19,271 bases of DNA from Mycocentrospora acerina (GCA_022701365.1 JAKUHH010000152.1:1-19271); one strand, 5' to 3'. Counted from the first letter of the stretch, positions 1 through 10,307 are shown. A program made the numbers and translations. Notes: a model not told the origin generated them from the letters alone.

Positions 1-34
1 GGAGGAGGAGGAGGAGGAGGAGGAGGAGGAGGGG
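1..34. repeat. (GGA)n trinucleotide microsatellite at the window edge
   Basis: About ten uninterrupted GGA units followed by GGGG. The array starts at base 1, so its true length is unknown. It lies about 200 bp beyond the dUTPase stop codon. The DNA between it and that stop (35-229) holds no gene that I can see and is probably the dUTPase 3' untranslated and flanking sequence. Confidence 0.9.
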
Positions 35-229
35 TCACAAGTAAGAGATGAGCAAGACATGTTTATCAAGATGCATTCAATGGTGTGGTCTTTTCTTTTA
101 GCACTCTTTCATTTTGACGATTTTTCGCTGGAGTGGTGCTGAACGAGACTCAAACTAGAAAAACACAAGATCGTCTTGCACGCCTGCACTTGCCATTTTT
201 AATTCATACCTACACTTGCCATTCTCATT

Positions 230-1156
230 TCACGCACTCGCACTAGCCCCAAATCCGCCCGTACTCCCAAACCCGCCCGCCCCGCGCACACTCTCCTCCA
301 GCTTCTGTACGACGACGACGTCGGGCATGACAATCTGTCAGACAATTAGCATCTCCATTTTTTTCTCTTCTTCTCTCTCTTTCCCTCCCCCCAAAGGCCA
401 GTATTTTCTCTCAAAGAACTTCGTACCTTTTCAACAATCAGCTGCGCAATGCGATCGCCAACCTTGATGTCGAAATCCTTGTCGGAGAGATTGGCAAGAA
501 TGACACCGACAGGGCCGCGGTAATCGGCGTCAATGACGCCAGCGAGCGTGTCGATGCCGTGTTTTGCTGCGAGGCCAGAGCGAGGTGCTACTCTGCCGTC
601 TGTTGTGTGGCGGGGGGATAATTAGTATGGGGTTTAATGACAAGAGGGGGTTTAATGATAAGAGGGGGTTTAATGATAAGAGGGGGTTTAATGACAAGAG
701 GGGTGTTTGTATTTCATTTCTTCTCTAGAGTTGAAGAGAGTGCACCAGAGCATGGAAGAGTTGAGAAGATTGTAGTGGAATCGAGAAAACTGAAAAGAAA
801 GCAAATTGAAACTCACATGTCCCCATGGGCACACTGACGCTAATGTCGGTGGCGACCAAGGCTCTCCCCCGCGCAGGAATGACAATATCCCTCGCACTGT
901 ACAGGTCATGGCCCGCGGCAAAGGCACTGCCTTTTGTGGGGGCACGTGCCACGTCGCTGAGCAGCAGGACCTGGAGTTTGTCTCCTGCGGTGGTGGCAGC
1001 GGCGACGGCGGGGGCAGACATGGTGGCAAGGGAGTCGTTGTTGTTGGCGTTGTTTTGTGGGGGTGTTGGGTCGACTACCTTTGTGCGCTTGGGCAGCGGC
1101 GAGGAGGGGAGAGAGGGGGCCTCGTGGGCGGGTGCTGGAGTTGTTGACGACGACAT
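230..1156 (-). CDS. DUT1: dUTP diphosphatase (dUTPase), 3 exons
   Basis: Hydrolyses dUTP to dUMP and pyrophosphate, which keeps uracil out of DNA and feeds dTMP synthesis; the family works as a homotrimer. My exon model on the minus strand is 1156-817, 599-427 and 334-230. The introns are 217 and 92 bp with GTGAGT/CAG and GTACGA/CAG borders, and the product is 205 aa. All five family motifs are present in order: AGHDLYSA (81-88), PRSGLA (119-124), GVIDADYRG (134-142, catalytic Asp and uracil-gating Tyr), GDRIAQLIVE (161-170) and the C-terminal flap RGAGGFGSTG (188-197). The first 55 residues are a low-complexity Pro/Ser/Ala/Asn extension with a basic KRTK patch (23-26, NLS-like). Met46 is a possible second start and would give a 160-aa protein, nearer the usual family size. 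Intron 1 carries a minisatellite. The motifs span the splice junctions in frame, so the model is firm; the gene symbol follows yeast usage. Confidence 0.95.
633..704. repeat. 18-bp minisatellite (4 units) inside dUTPase intron 1
   Basis: Four head-to-tail units of TTTAATGAYAAGAGGGGG. The only differences are C/T at one position and a terminal G/T. It lies wholly within the 217-bp first intron of dUTPase and accounts for a third of it, which explains why this intron is much longer than the others in the window. Confidence 0.9.
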
Positions 1157-1181
1157 GGCCGTGCAAGTGCAAGTCTACGTA

Positions 1182-1312
1182 GATGGCAATGGACGCTCGT
1201 AGATGACTGTGGATGCCAGTGGATGCTAATGGATGCTTGCAGGTGCCAATGGATGTCTACAGATGCCTATAGATGCGTGTAGATGGCTCACAGATGCTGG
1301 TAGGTGGTCAGG
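1182..1312. repeat. Degenerate 10-bp tandem array (about 13 units) just upstream of dUTPase
   Basis: Units of consensus GATGNNNNTR follow one another with a 10-bp period (one 11-bp unit at 1282-1292), beginning 26 bp upstream of the dUTPase start codon. Read on the gene strand, each unit carries CATC, so the array adds no ATG to the 5' leader. It probably overlaps the leader or core promoter of dUTPase; that placement is inference. Confidence 0.85.
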
Positions 1313-1365
1313 ACAGGACAAGGCAAGACAAGGCAAGGCAAGGCACAGCAAGGCACGGCAAGGCT
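1311..1365. repeat. 5-bp tandem array, AGGCA type
   Basis: Eleven units of five bases (GGACA, AGGCA, AGACA, CAGCA, CGGCA variants), directly abutting the 10-bp array. A short GGC trinucleotide run (about 1365-1388) follows. No coding meaning is seen. Confidence 0.85.
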
Positions 1366-1420
1366 GGCGGCGGCGGCAGTGGCGGCGGTGAGCTTGTTTG
1401 GCGTGTTTGCGTTGGTGGGG

Positions 1421-1500
1421 CGTCACGTCACGTCACGTCGCGTCGCGTCGCGTCGCGTCAGGTCGTGTCAAGTCGTGTCATGTCATGTCGTGTCGTGTCG
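1421..1500. repeat. 5-bp tandem array, NGTCR type (TGACG on the dUTPase strand)
   Basis: Sixteen units in exact 5-bp register: three CGTCA, four CGTCG, then CGTCA and mixed GGTCG, TGTCA, AGTCG, TGTCG. On the dUTPase strand this reads as repeated YGACN, including TGACG, the half-site of ATF/CREB-type bZIP factors. Whether any factor binds is not shown by the sequence. Confidence 0.85.
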
Positions 1501-1764
1501 CGTTCAGCTCTGGCCTTGGCATTGGCTCCACCTTTGGCTTCTGCACAAAGCGTCCAGGACTATGGATGCGTCATGTGATGGTATGTCATGTGATGCAATG
1601 CGTGAACACCTCTTCTCCCCACGAACCGAGCCATGCCATGCACATTGGCATGCCGACTTGGCTCATCGATCCATCGCTCTTGTGGTTGCTTGTTCACTGA
1701 CCGAATGCCACGCTCACCCAGCCGCCCTGTCCTGCATCGGCTGCTTGCCCTCCGCTGCCTGAAG

Positions 1765-1799
1765 GATTGCCGATTGCCGATTGCTGATTGCTAATTGCT
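1765..1799. repeat. 7-bp tandem array, GATTGCY
   Basis: Five consecutive 7-bp units (GATTGCC twice, GATTGCT twice, AATTGCT). It is the outermost of the chain of short arrays upstream of dUTPase. Confidence 0.8.
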
Positions 1800-1800
1800 G

Positions 1801-3754
1801 ACTTGTGCCACCGTCTTCACTTCCATGCCCCCAACACCGAGTACACCCATCCGTCTACCGCCATTTCTGTGCGCACTCCTACATAGTAATTCATCAACAC
1901 ACGATGCGCTCCCTACAGTGGCCAGCGTGTCAGCTCTTGCAGTCGCCGCCTTGTACGACGTATTGTCGAATTCCACAAGATTGTATTGCGCCGATCCGAC
2001 GTGTTGCTAATCATGGCTCGGTGGCCTGTGGGTACCGTACGTCTTGCTCCAGTAGTCAACCAACGGCATTTGGACACGAGTGAGCCTCCGAACCCGATGA
2101 ATTATTCCCTTTGGTTCATGGGCGGGCAGGTAGTTTTTTCTTCTAGTGCCTCTTCAAAAAAAAATTCTTTACTTCTACGGCTAATCTCTTTTTATAAACT
2201 AGCACAAAATGAACGTCCCTGAAGTGCTCATGCGAGGCATCTGTGCGTGCCATGTGCTGCTAGACGGGCCGTCTGGTTGAGCTTGGGGCGACTGAGAGAA
2301 TCCTGTCACCCCGGACAAACACGATGCTGACCATCTTTGCATCTCCTTTGGGCGTCTCTGCCTTGTCCGTGAGATTCTTTCCGACGGATCGCGTGATCAT
2401 ACAAGCTGCCAATCGCATGGTCGGAGGTTGAGGCATCATCTTGACGTTGCCAAGAGGTTCCCCAATCGTCTTGGCTCCGACATGTGGAAGCTTGAGCCGA
2501 CCCGAGGCCATCGTCATACCTACACCCGTACTACTCACTCATCTGCACTCCTCAAGCCTGTTGCAGGCTGGATTGTTGAAATGCTTGCCGTCCCCTCGAA
2601 TGCTGTACCCCGTGGTGCTGTCCCCACCTAATAAGGGTATGGGGGCAATCCTTCATCTGGGTACACGAGTAAGAAATGGCAAGCTCTTACCCTGAGTGTG
2701 ATCTCGACTGGGCTCCCCACTGAAATGGCAAGTGGGACTGAAAACATCGTTGAACAAAAGGCGACGAGTCCAGCCGTGCCCAAACACGCGTCGCGCGCTC
2801 AACGTTATGCGCAGTTGATATAGAGTCAAACGCCATCAGCCGACACTTCGCTTGCGCAAACCAGTCCTGTCGAGCTTCAAGTTCAACAGGCAGATGACCA
2901 AAATGCCTCGTCGACATGCTGCCGGCTAGGGTTAGTCGAATATCATAATCTTTCCGGGAGTTCTGCCCAGCGTGTGGAGTGGGCCAGTCAAGCGCGCCGC
3001 TAAAGGCTTGTTCAGCCTCCCTCCGGGCACCAATGCACCCCGCTAGGGTCAGAATTTGTTGATCGTGTTCGCCTCGCCACCGGCTAACCTTTGGCTTTGG
3101 GCCTTCTCATCTGACCAACAAAATTACGTGTGGAGCTGGCCTGTGGTTCCATAGGCTTTCAGAGCCTCACCCACCATGAAACCGGGGACTGTGGGGATCG
3201 GTCGCGCTGGAGTGTTTCCAGGCCGGCATACCCGAAGTATTGGTTTCGAGGACCCAAGGCCATGGCTAGTTGCGTATCGGTTGGTGAGAAGAGTCGTTCC
3301 CAACCCAAGCAAAAAAGAAGGTTAGCACCGCTTGACCCTCACAAGTGCCGTCTGCGGTTCTTCGACGGCATCGATCTTGTGACTCGAGACTTGTCGCGAG
3401 CAGCAAACTCACGATCCCCAGAGTGAGGTCAGCGGCTAACAGCAAAACAGAGAGTCCATGCACGCTAAGCTTCGGATGTAGCATCTACTTTGGTGCCAAG
3501 ATCGCTTAATGCCGCTTATGTTGCTGTCTCGACCCAGACGTAGGTCACTGAGTACCTCCGCTCCGATCGGAGCACCATGGGGTACCACCAAGTCACTCCA
3601 TGTTTGCTGTGGGGATGGGGAACGGGGGGATGTGATTTGCCGTTCGTAACGCCGACGTGCAGAATTCCATGGCCAAAATCTCAACCTGATCCAGAAGCAA
3701 GACCCCAGCCTGTAGAGCAAGGCCTAGTTCATGAGCTGGTCGTAGTTTGCAAGT
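1801..3754. other. Intergenic, no supportable gene
   Basis: Normal-composition DNA between the dUTPase array region and the transporter promoter. Short open frames exist on both strands but show no recognisable domain, no consistent splice model and no start context that stands out. One minus-strand frame (2260-2538) ends in a phrase loosely like an Sm2 motif; it is discussed under rejected items. Confidence 0.5.
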
Positions 3755-3882
3755 CTGGGGGCACATGAATGGCCCGCGGCAGGCCCCTGCTCCACACTAG
3801 TCCTGTCGGTGTCTTTCGTAACCACTACGCATGCACCGGCCCTTGCTCCAGCGCGACTGGCCTGGTCGCTCCACATCCCCAG
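3755..3882. promoter_or_regulatory. Cluster of CreA-type hexamers upstream of the glucose transporter
   Basis: Matches to the CreA/Mig1-type consensus SYGGRG occur at 3755-3760 (plus) and, on the minus strand, at 3790-3795, 3846-3851, 3869-3874 and 3877-3882. A further one is at 3609-3614. All lie 180-450 bp before the transporter start. CreA mediates carbon catabolite repression in Pezizomycotina, and high-affinity glucose transporters are common targets. Six-base degenerate sites also occur by chance, so only the clustering is suggestive. Confidence 0.35.
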
Positions 3883-3944
3883 ATCCCAGGCCAGAATCGT
3901 GCTCAGAGGACTCCGCACGTCTGGCGTTCGCAGACGAGCGTGTG

Positions 3945-3952
3945 TATAAAAA
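3945..3952 (+). promoter_or_regulatory. TATA box of the glucose transporter gene
   Basis: TATAAAAA lies 115 bp upstream of the ATG at 4060, in a GC-rich setting where such a run stands out. The distance leaves room for a leader of roughly 60-90 nt before the start codon. Confidence 0.6.
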
Positions 3953-4059
3953 GCCTGGCTCGCCCGCCCGGCACAGATTCTCACCAGCACCAGAGCAACT
4001 GAATCACCACTCTTCACCTAGTTGCCTTTGTTCCTTGTACCCAAAGAACTTTAGCCATC

Positions 4060-5720
4060 ATGGGTGCTATGCTTGGAAAGCCAGAGGGCGTCCCAGGCTC
4101 CTCTCTGCCCGCCATTCTCGTCGGACTGTTTGTCGCCTTCGGTGGTGTTCTCTTCGGGTATGTTTTACGCACACGGTTGCCCATCAAGTCATGAATGTTG
4201 TACCTAACAATGCCAGATATGACACGGGAACCATTGGTGGTATTCTTGCTATGCCATACTGGCGTCAGCAATTTAGCACTGGATACATCAACAAGGAGGA
4301 CAACATGCTCGACATCACTTCTGGTCAAAAGTCATTGATTGTTTCCATCTTGTCTGCCGGTACCTTCTTCGGTGCCCTGGCTGCCGCTCCTTCTGCCGAC
4401 TTCCTCGGTCGTGTGCTCGGCCTTGTCGCCTCCAATGTCGTCTTCTGCGTCGGAGTTATTCTCCAAACCGCCTCCACATCTCAGCCGCTCTTCATTGTCG
4501 GTCGTGTCCTTGCCGGATTCGGTGTTGGTATGATTAGTGCTACTATCCCCCTCTACCAGTCGGAAACCAGTCCCAAGTGGATTCGTGGTCTCATCGTTGG
4601 TTGCTATCAACTGGCCATCACCATCGGTCTTCTTCTCGCTGCCATTGTGAACAATTCCACCAAGGACCGTACCGATAGTGGATCTTACCGCATTCCCATT
4701 GCGGTTCAATTCGCGTGGGCCATCATTCTGTTTGCTGGTTGCGCTATCCTCCCAGAGACACCTCGTTGGTACATCAAGAAGGGTCGCCCAGAGAAGGCTG
4801 CCAAATCTCTGTCCAGACTCAGGAAGCTTCCTATCGATCATCCTGCTCTGGTGGAAGAACTGGGCGAGATTACCGCCAACCACGAGTACGAATTGACACT
4901 CGGCAAGGCCACCTATCTCGACTGCTTCAAGGGCAATCTCGGTAAGCGCCTGGCGACTGGTTGCGGTCTCCAGGCCCTTCAGCAGCTTACTGGTATCAAC
5001 TTCATCTTTTACTATGGTACTTCCTTCTTCAAGAACTCGGGTATCAGGAACCCATTCGTCATCTCCATGATCACATCCTGTGTCAACACCGCTTCCACAT
5101 TCCCTGGTCTCTACCTCACCGACAAATGGGGTCGTCGTAACCTTCTTCTGTTTGGCGCTGTTGGCATGGCCATCTCCCAGTTTATCGTCGCCATCGTTGG
5201 TACGGTTGCTGGTGTTGACAACCTGAGTGCTCAGAAGTCTTTGATTGCATTCGTTTGCATCTACATTTTCTTCTTTGCCTGCTCATGGGGTCCCGTCGCC
5301 TGGGTTGTCACTGGTGAGATCTTCCCTCTAAAGGTCCGCGCCAAGTCCCTTTCCATGACCACCGCTACCAACTGGCTACTCAACTTCGCTATTGGATACG
5401 CTACACCATACATGGTAGATTCCGGCCCAGGTAACGCGAACATGGGTGTCAAGGTCTTCTTCCTGTGGGGTGGATGCTGCTTCATCTGCGTCTTCTTCGT
5501 CTGGGCCTTGATTTATGAGACAAAAGGTCTTTCCCTCGAGCAGGTTGACGAGCTTTACGGAAAGGTTGACAAGGCATGGAAGTCCAAGGGCTTTGTTCCC
5601 ACAGTCTCTTTCCAGGATGTTCAGGACGCCCATGTTGATGGTCGCCGCTTGAGCTTGACTGACGCTGAACTCGAGGCTTCGCGCAAGCGCAGCGCTCAGT
5701 ACAACGAGAAGGTTGTCTGA
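4060..5720 (+). CDS. MFS hexose transporter, high-affinity glucose transporter type, 2 exons
   Basis: Plasma-membrane glucose/proton symporter of the major facilitator sugar porter family. Exons are 4060-4157 and 4217-5720, with a 59-bp intron (GTATGT...CAG) that rejoins the GGVLFG/YDTG segment of TM1 in frame; the product is 533 aa. Family signatures: FGYDTGTIGG (32-41), LPETPRWY (211-218), QQLTGIN (288-294, TM7 sugar-binding segment), DKWGRR (335-340), GPVAWVVTGEIFP (391-403) and YETKG (466-470, the PETKG signature). Hydrophobic segments fit twelve TM helices. The loop after TM2 reads ADFLGRV, so the usual second Arg of DxxGRR is missing there. The C-terminal tail after YETKG is only about 63 residues. 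It lacks the long extension of Snf3/Rgt2-type yeast sensors, so transport rather than sensing is favoured. The start at 4060 (context ATCATGG) follows a TATA box; reading frame upstream of it continues open but is not supported. Confidence 0.95.
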
Positions 5721-7829
5721 ACTTCTCATGACGGAACGAGACACGAATAATCACGTCGTGGACAAATCATGAGTTTGGAACATTATGTTAACGGTTGCCT
5801 AACCTTGCTATCCTTGTAATTAAGCCATAGTTGCTATTGAACACATGTAAATATCACCCATGAATCATGAGAAATGTGTTTCTCATATCTAATCAATGTC
5901 TTCCTAAATTCTCATCTTCTTATTGCAATGTGATTGCTCCTCGGCGACGCCAACTCGATCGTTTTCGATATTCGAAGGAAATTAGTTTTCATCTCATTAA
6001 AGTTTTACTCTGACCAGTCGTTTACGGTTTTCGCACTCTTTCGCATACATGATCCATTCAACATTGTCAATTTCCACTTCGTATTCCCCGATCCTCTTCT
6101 CCACATACAATCAAGCCCGTAGCGCCTCGAAATACGCCACCTCTCGAAGCATCCCGACGATCCTCCCGTGTGGGGTTAGGCTAATGCGGGGTAGCACTAA
6201 TGCATTGTCGTCATCTATCCGTACATACCATCAATCATCAGCCGCCAGTTTCATCACCCGACATCATCACTACCATCATTACGATCGTGATCTGCTCTAC
6301 ATGACTTTGCTCCTTGGCATGGCCAAGGGATGTGCACTGCGTGATGCGTGAGATCTGCGACTGGATAGAAAAATCATGGATTTACGCTATGAGAGGTTGG
6401 ATTGGATTGGAGTGGGTTGGATTGTCAAATGAAAGCGTATGTAGTTGAAATGACTAGGTTTAGTGCGTGTCAACTAGAGGTTATTGGGATCCGTTTGATC
6501 TGACGGTTGCCATGGTAATCGACACTCGCGGTACGTAGTTGTTGAAATACATTTTGCTTCAGTCATTGCCTTTTTGTCGTCCTGACGAAGAGGGAAATAG
6601 ATGGGGCTGTAGGTGCTATTGACTGCAGTAAATGGGTGTCGTACCTCTCCGCTGCGGATCATTGTCAGGCCACACAGCTCTACACCACTGCGCCAGGCAT
6701 CCAAAGAAATAAGATCAACTGATAGCTGACTATTAAACGAAACAAGTAGCTTGTGTCAGAAATTTCCAATTACGCGTAAACGCCAATATTTAATATGTAC
6801 AAAAAACGAAGCAAAACCTTCCGATGGCAATTCTGGTACTGTCATCTACTCTGATTGGGCTCTAGTATACATTTCTCTGTAGTCCTGAACGGCATAACAC
6901 TAAAATTTCAAATTAGAACCTCTTGCGTATATACGTCAAGTTCGATTCATCCTTGGATGATGTGATCGTAGCAAATTGTCTACCATAATTACTTATTTCA
7001 TTTCGACAGCTTGGCGGATGTGTCAAATATTTTCAAGGAACTATTATTTGCCCAAGTGCCCTAATTCCCCCCAGCTTGTCATTGATGTTACGGGGGACTT
7101 GCCATGGAAATAAGTTTTATAAATCGTTTCTCATAGATGGGCCCTTGATATCGGAGACGACAGCTGAAAATCTAAAAAAAATTGGATAAATCTCTCAGAT
7201 CTAGCGAGGTTATCTAGAAGAAGAAGAATGATGAGGTTCGCGTTAAGCTTTTGTATCAAACTACAGCAGGGCAGGTAACAAAATACTAATTTTAGATCAC
7301 TTTGATATTATTGTTCAATCAAGTACTTACAGATCACGCTGCTACGGAAGTAGTCAATCAATTAAGTAGTACAGTAACAAGAAAAGAATTCTGTTACACA
7401 GAAATTATAGCTACAGGGGTTCAAGAGACTAACTATACACAAGAAGTAGGAAAGAAGACATTAAAAGATTTCAAGTGGACATAAAGGTAAGATATAACAC
7501 AAGAGTGACCAGAAAGCGTCACAGTTGCCAACGTGACCAAGTCCTTTAAGTGAACAAGCCGGAGTAATTTTAAAGTAGTACGATTTTTAATATGCAGTCA
7601 TTTTGTCAGATCAGAAACACTTCCTTGAAAAATTTGCTATTTTTGCTACTTAGTCTGGTGGCAAAATATAGTTCTTTAAGTTTTTGTAAAATTTCAAGTA
7701 ACAGGGCATTGATAAACTTGTTAGCTTTATAAGTTCTTAATCAAAGAACAGAAAAAGATAGATGTAATCTATTCGAAAAAAAATTGCAAATGATGGGTTC
7801 GCTTAAACTTCTCTATGAGTATCTTCAAC
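5721..7829. other. Convergent intergenic region, no gene found
   Basis: Contains the 3' ends of the transporter (plus) and the SDR gene (minus). Composition drifts towards AT from about 5.8 kb. Only short frames without recognisable domains occur. There is a small degenerate GGATT run at about 6395-6425. I see no RNA gene; a tRNA-like box pair at 6635-6695 is rejected below. Confidence 0.5.
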
Positions 7830-8916
7830 TTAATAGGTAAACTTCTCTCCAACAATCTCCTCGCTCAACGCCCACAGCTTCTCTGCGTTAGAGGCATCAG
7901 ATGCATAATCGAGAACTTTCTTTGGCTTGCAATCGTCCAAATATGATCCGGAATGATCTAGAGACTTTGTAAGTGAATGTTCTGACTGCATGATGATAGT
8001 GACCAGTGTACTTACCATCAAGAGCTGGATCTAGAGCAGCAGCAATTGAGGTTGCGCAGCCCTGCTCGATAGTCTTTTCTTTCGGCATCTCCATCTTCTT
8101 TTCCTCAACCATAGGCCCAACAATGGCCCATGCTGCTGGATCTACTCCAGCTGTCAAGCCTGTTGCTGCTATGACACCAGGATGTAACGAAAAGGATCGA
8201 ATGCCCTTTCTCTCCAACTTCTTCGCCAGTGCTACGGCGAACAAAATATTCGCTGTCTTAGACTGCCCATAAGCTTCCCAAGCATTGTATGTCTTGCCGT
8301 TAGAGAAATTGTAATTGTCGAATATTACAGGACTGAATTGGTACATAGCACTGGATACGTTGATGATCCGGGCATCGCCGCCAGCGGCTTCAAGTTTCGG
8401 AACAAGAAGATTAGCGAGCAAAAAATGACCAATGTGATTTGCTCCAAGATGGCTTTCTATTTTTTCAGGAGTCAGAGCGAAGGGGACAGCCATAATACCA
8501 GCGTTGTTGATAAGGACGTCGATTTTGGAAACAGACGAATTGATGACAACTGCCGCAGCTCGCACAGAGTCGCAAGATGCGAGGTCAATTTTAACAAACA
8601 ATGTCGTAGTAGAGGGACTCTTCTCCATGATTTCCTTCAAGACCGGAGCTACTTTTTCTTCAGAGCGCCCAAGAAGTATAATTTTGGAAGGCTTTGCAGC
8701 TGCAAGAGAAAGAGCTGTGTGCGCTCCAAGTCCACCATAACTAGCCCCAGTGATGACAACTAAGATTTCATCAGCGTTGTTAAATTGAACAAAGGCTTAA
8801 CTTTATCGATAGGGCAACTCTTAATATTAAAAACACCTACAGGTCTTGCCCAACACTCTATTTGAGAGCGCGGCAACTACGTCCGATCCAGTAGTCAAGA
8901 AGTCGAAAGCTGGCAT
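7830..8916 (-). CDS. Short-chain dehydrogenase/reductase (SDR), 3 exons
   Basis: NAD(P)-dependent oxidoreductase with a Rossmann fold; substrate unknown. My model on the minus strand is exons 8916-8841, 8759-8016 and 7957-7830, with introns of 81 bp (GTAGGT...TAG, with a CTGAT branch-like site) and 58 bp (GTAAGT...TAG); the product is 315 aa. The cofactor loop TGASYGGLG (29-37) has the extra residue common in fungal SDRs. R57 after beta-2 suggests an NADP(H) preference. Other motifs are D84-L85, NNAG (110-113), NVSS (159-162, catalytic Ser) and YGQSK (Y189, K193). The first exon encodes only 25 residues (MPAFDF...GKT) and is joined in phase directly to FVITGAS. Without it the main frame has no ATG before the cofactor motif. 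It resembles fungal relatives of the retinol dehydrogenase/WWOX type. The gene looks complete and faces the transporter gene; the GFA gene is divergent from it. Confidence 0.9.
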
Positions 8917-10300
8917 TTTTAATAGAGTTGTATAGAGCGACGGAAGGACAATAGCAATGAATTAAGCGTCTACAACAGAGTGATGATTTGCTTCGTGGTG
9001 TATGATCAAGGTTGATGTAAAACTTGCCTGTAACACAAGTCAATGTCGACACCTTAAGTATGCTTGTTTGGAGTTTTGCTGAACTTGAATTACTGACAAT
9101 TCTCATTCAGTGATCAGACAAGTTACAAATCATTAGAATCAGGTAATACGACTAAAGTAACGCCGAACTTTACAAACTTGAATTTGCATCTTAAACTAAT
9201 GCTAATTTCCAATTCTATGCAAATTTGCACATTCATCGGGTTTAAGATTTGTGCAATTCTACCTATTGTTGCCTGCAGATGTCTTCTCAGGTGGCCGGGT
9301 GTTTATTAACTAGATATAGCAGGGACCTCAACATGATAGAAAGTACTTTAACATTGGACCCTCCTCCTTATACGCATCATAGATGATGTGAGATTAAACG
9401 AAGGTTGATGATGCTGATCAAGCTTTTTACCAGAATCACTTTTTGTTGAACGCCTACTTGAGACCTTTGATAGTAGATCCTGTCGTACAGTATCTTGGCA
9501 TCAAGATCGACATGAAGTCTACTTAATTTTAAGTCAACATATAGTTCAACTTACAAACAAGGCTTACAACTCATACTCTCTATGCCGAGGGTATATCCCG
9601 TATGCTCCACTACAGAAATATATATCGCTATGAACATCAAGTTGCACTACTATACAACAGTACTGATAATTTAATATGATAACATTTCCTAGTAGAAAGT
9701 TGTTAGATAAATGCACAACCTATATTGCGACGCGACTAGCTAAGATTCATGAAAATTTAGTGTTGACTACATAAGATATTTGTCAGTGCTAGGCATAAAC
9801 TTGTGAAGTCGAAGATTTAGTAAATTAAATGTTGTTATGTTATACACCTTACTTTTTTTGACTTAACAAGATGGTAATTATTATAATCCCCCTTAATATG
9901 CAAATAGCACACTTGCACATTTCTTCGACATTTGGATTATCGAATCTTCATTTAATTATTCTTGTGCAACTTTCACCGCTGCGTTGATTTCCACGAAATT
10001 CAAGTTAAAAGTTGCACTTGCACATACTTCGACTAAGCAACCAATGTGCAGAATCAAGAGGAGTTTACTTGGAGAGTGAATTTGAAAACATATTATATTT
10101 ATTGAAACCTTAGTTATATTACTATGAGGAAAATTAAGAAGGTTAAGAAACATATAACCTAAAAGTTACTCTTTGCCTCAAGTCATTGCAGGCTCTGAGA
10201 ATTGCACAAATCGCATTTCGTCCGCGATAAGGGCTGGTGGTGCCGGAGGATCGGAGGATCAGAATTGGAGGATTGGGTAAAGCAGAAAGCGAACAAAGCA
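8917..10300. other. AT-rich divergent spacer between SDR and GFA genes
   Basis: About 1.4 kb holding the 5' flanks of two divergent genes. AT-rich with several short direct motifs such as TTTGCAC, but no intact frame of note. A short plus-strand stretch (9471-9543) reads RPLIVDPVVQYLGIKIDMK before stops, vaguely like a reverse transcriptase fragment; it is too short to call. Confidence 0.45.
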
Positions 10301-10307
10301 TATATAA
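10301..10307 (+). promoter_or_regulatory. TATA box of the GFA gene
   Basis: TATATAA lies 56 bp upstream of the ATG at 10363. An in-frame ATG at 10237 lies upstream of this box, which is the main reason for choosing 10363 as the start. Confidence 0.5.

Noticed and set aside
637..1202. Plus-strand open frames opposite dUTPase.
   Set aside because: Antisense shadows of dUTPase exon 1 and of the intron minisatellite.
1421..1500. CRISPR-like regular repetition.
   Set aside because: The unit is 5 bp without unique spacers and the host is eukaryotic; it is a simple tandem repeat.
1273..1762. Several plus-strand open frames of 100-150 codons upstream of dUTPase.
   Set aside because: They are translations of the 10-bp and 5-bp tandem arrays (runs of similar residues such as RQDKARQG or SRRVASR) with no domain.
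2260..2538. Minus-strand 92-codon open frame ending in VSIVFVRGDRILSVAPS, resembling an Sm2 motif of Sm/LSm proteins.
   Set aside because: No Sm1 motif lies upstream in any frame, no splice model supplies one, and the rest of the frame is not recognisable. A few residues of similarity are not enough.
3831..4059. In-frame open extension of the transporter upstream of 4060.
   Set aside because: It would place coding sequence over the TATA box at 3945 and across intron sequence further on. The protein from 4060 matches the family's usual N-terminus before TM1.
6635..6695. tRNA-like promoter boxes on the minus strand: TGGCGCAGTGG (A-box-like) and GGTACGACACC (B-box-like) about 40 bp apart.
   Set aside because: Acceptor, anticodon and T stems do not pair, and the B box has mismatches at conserved positions. 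At most it is a decayed SINE head; it is not a tRNA.
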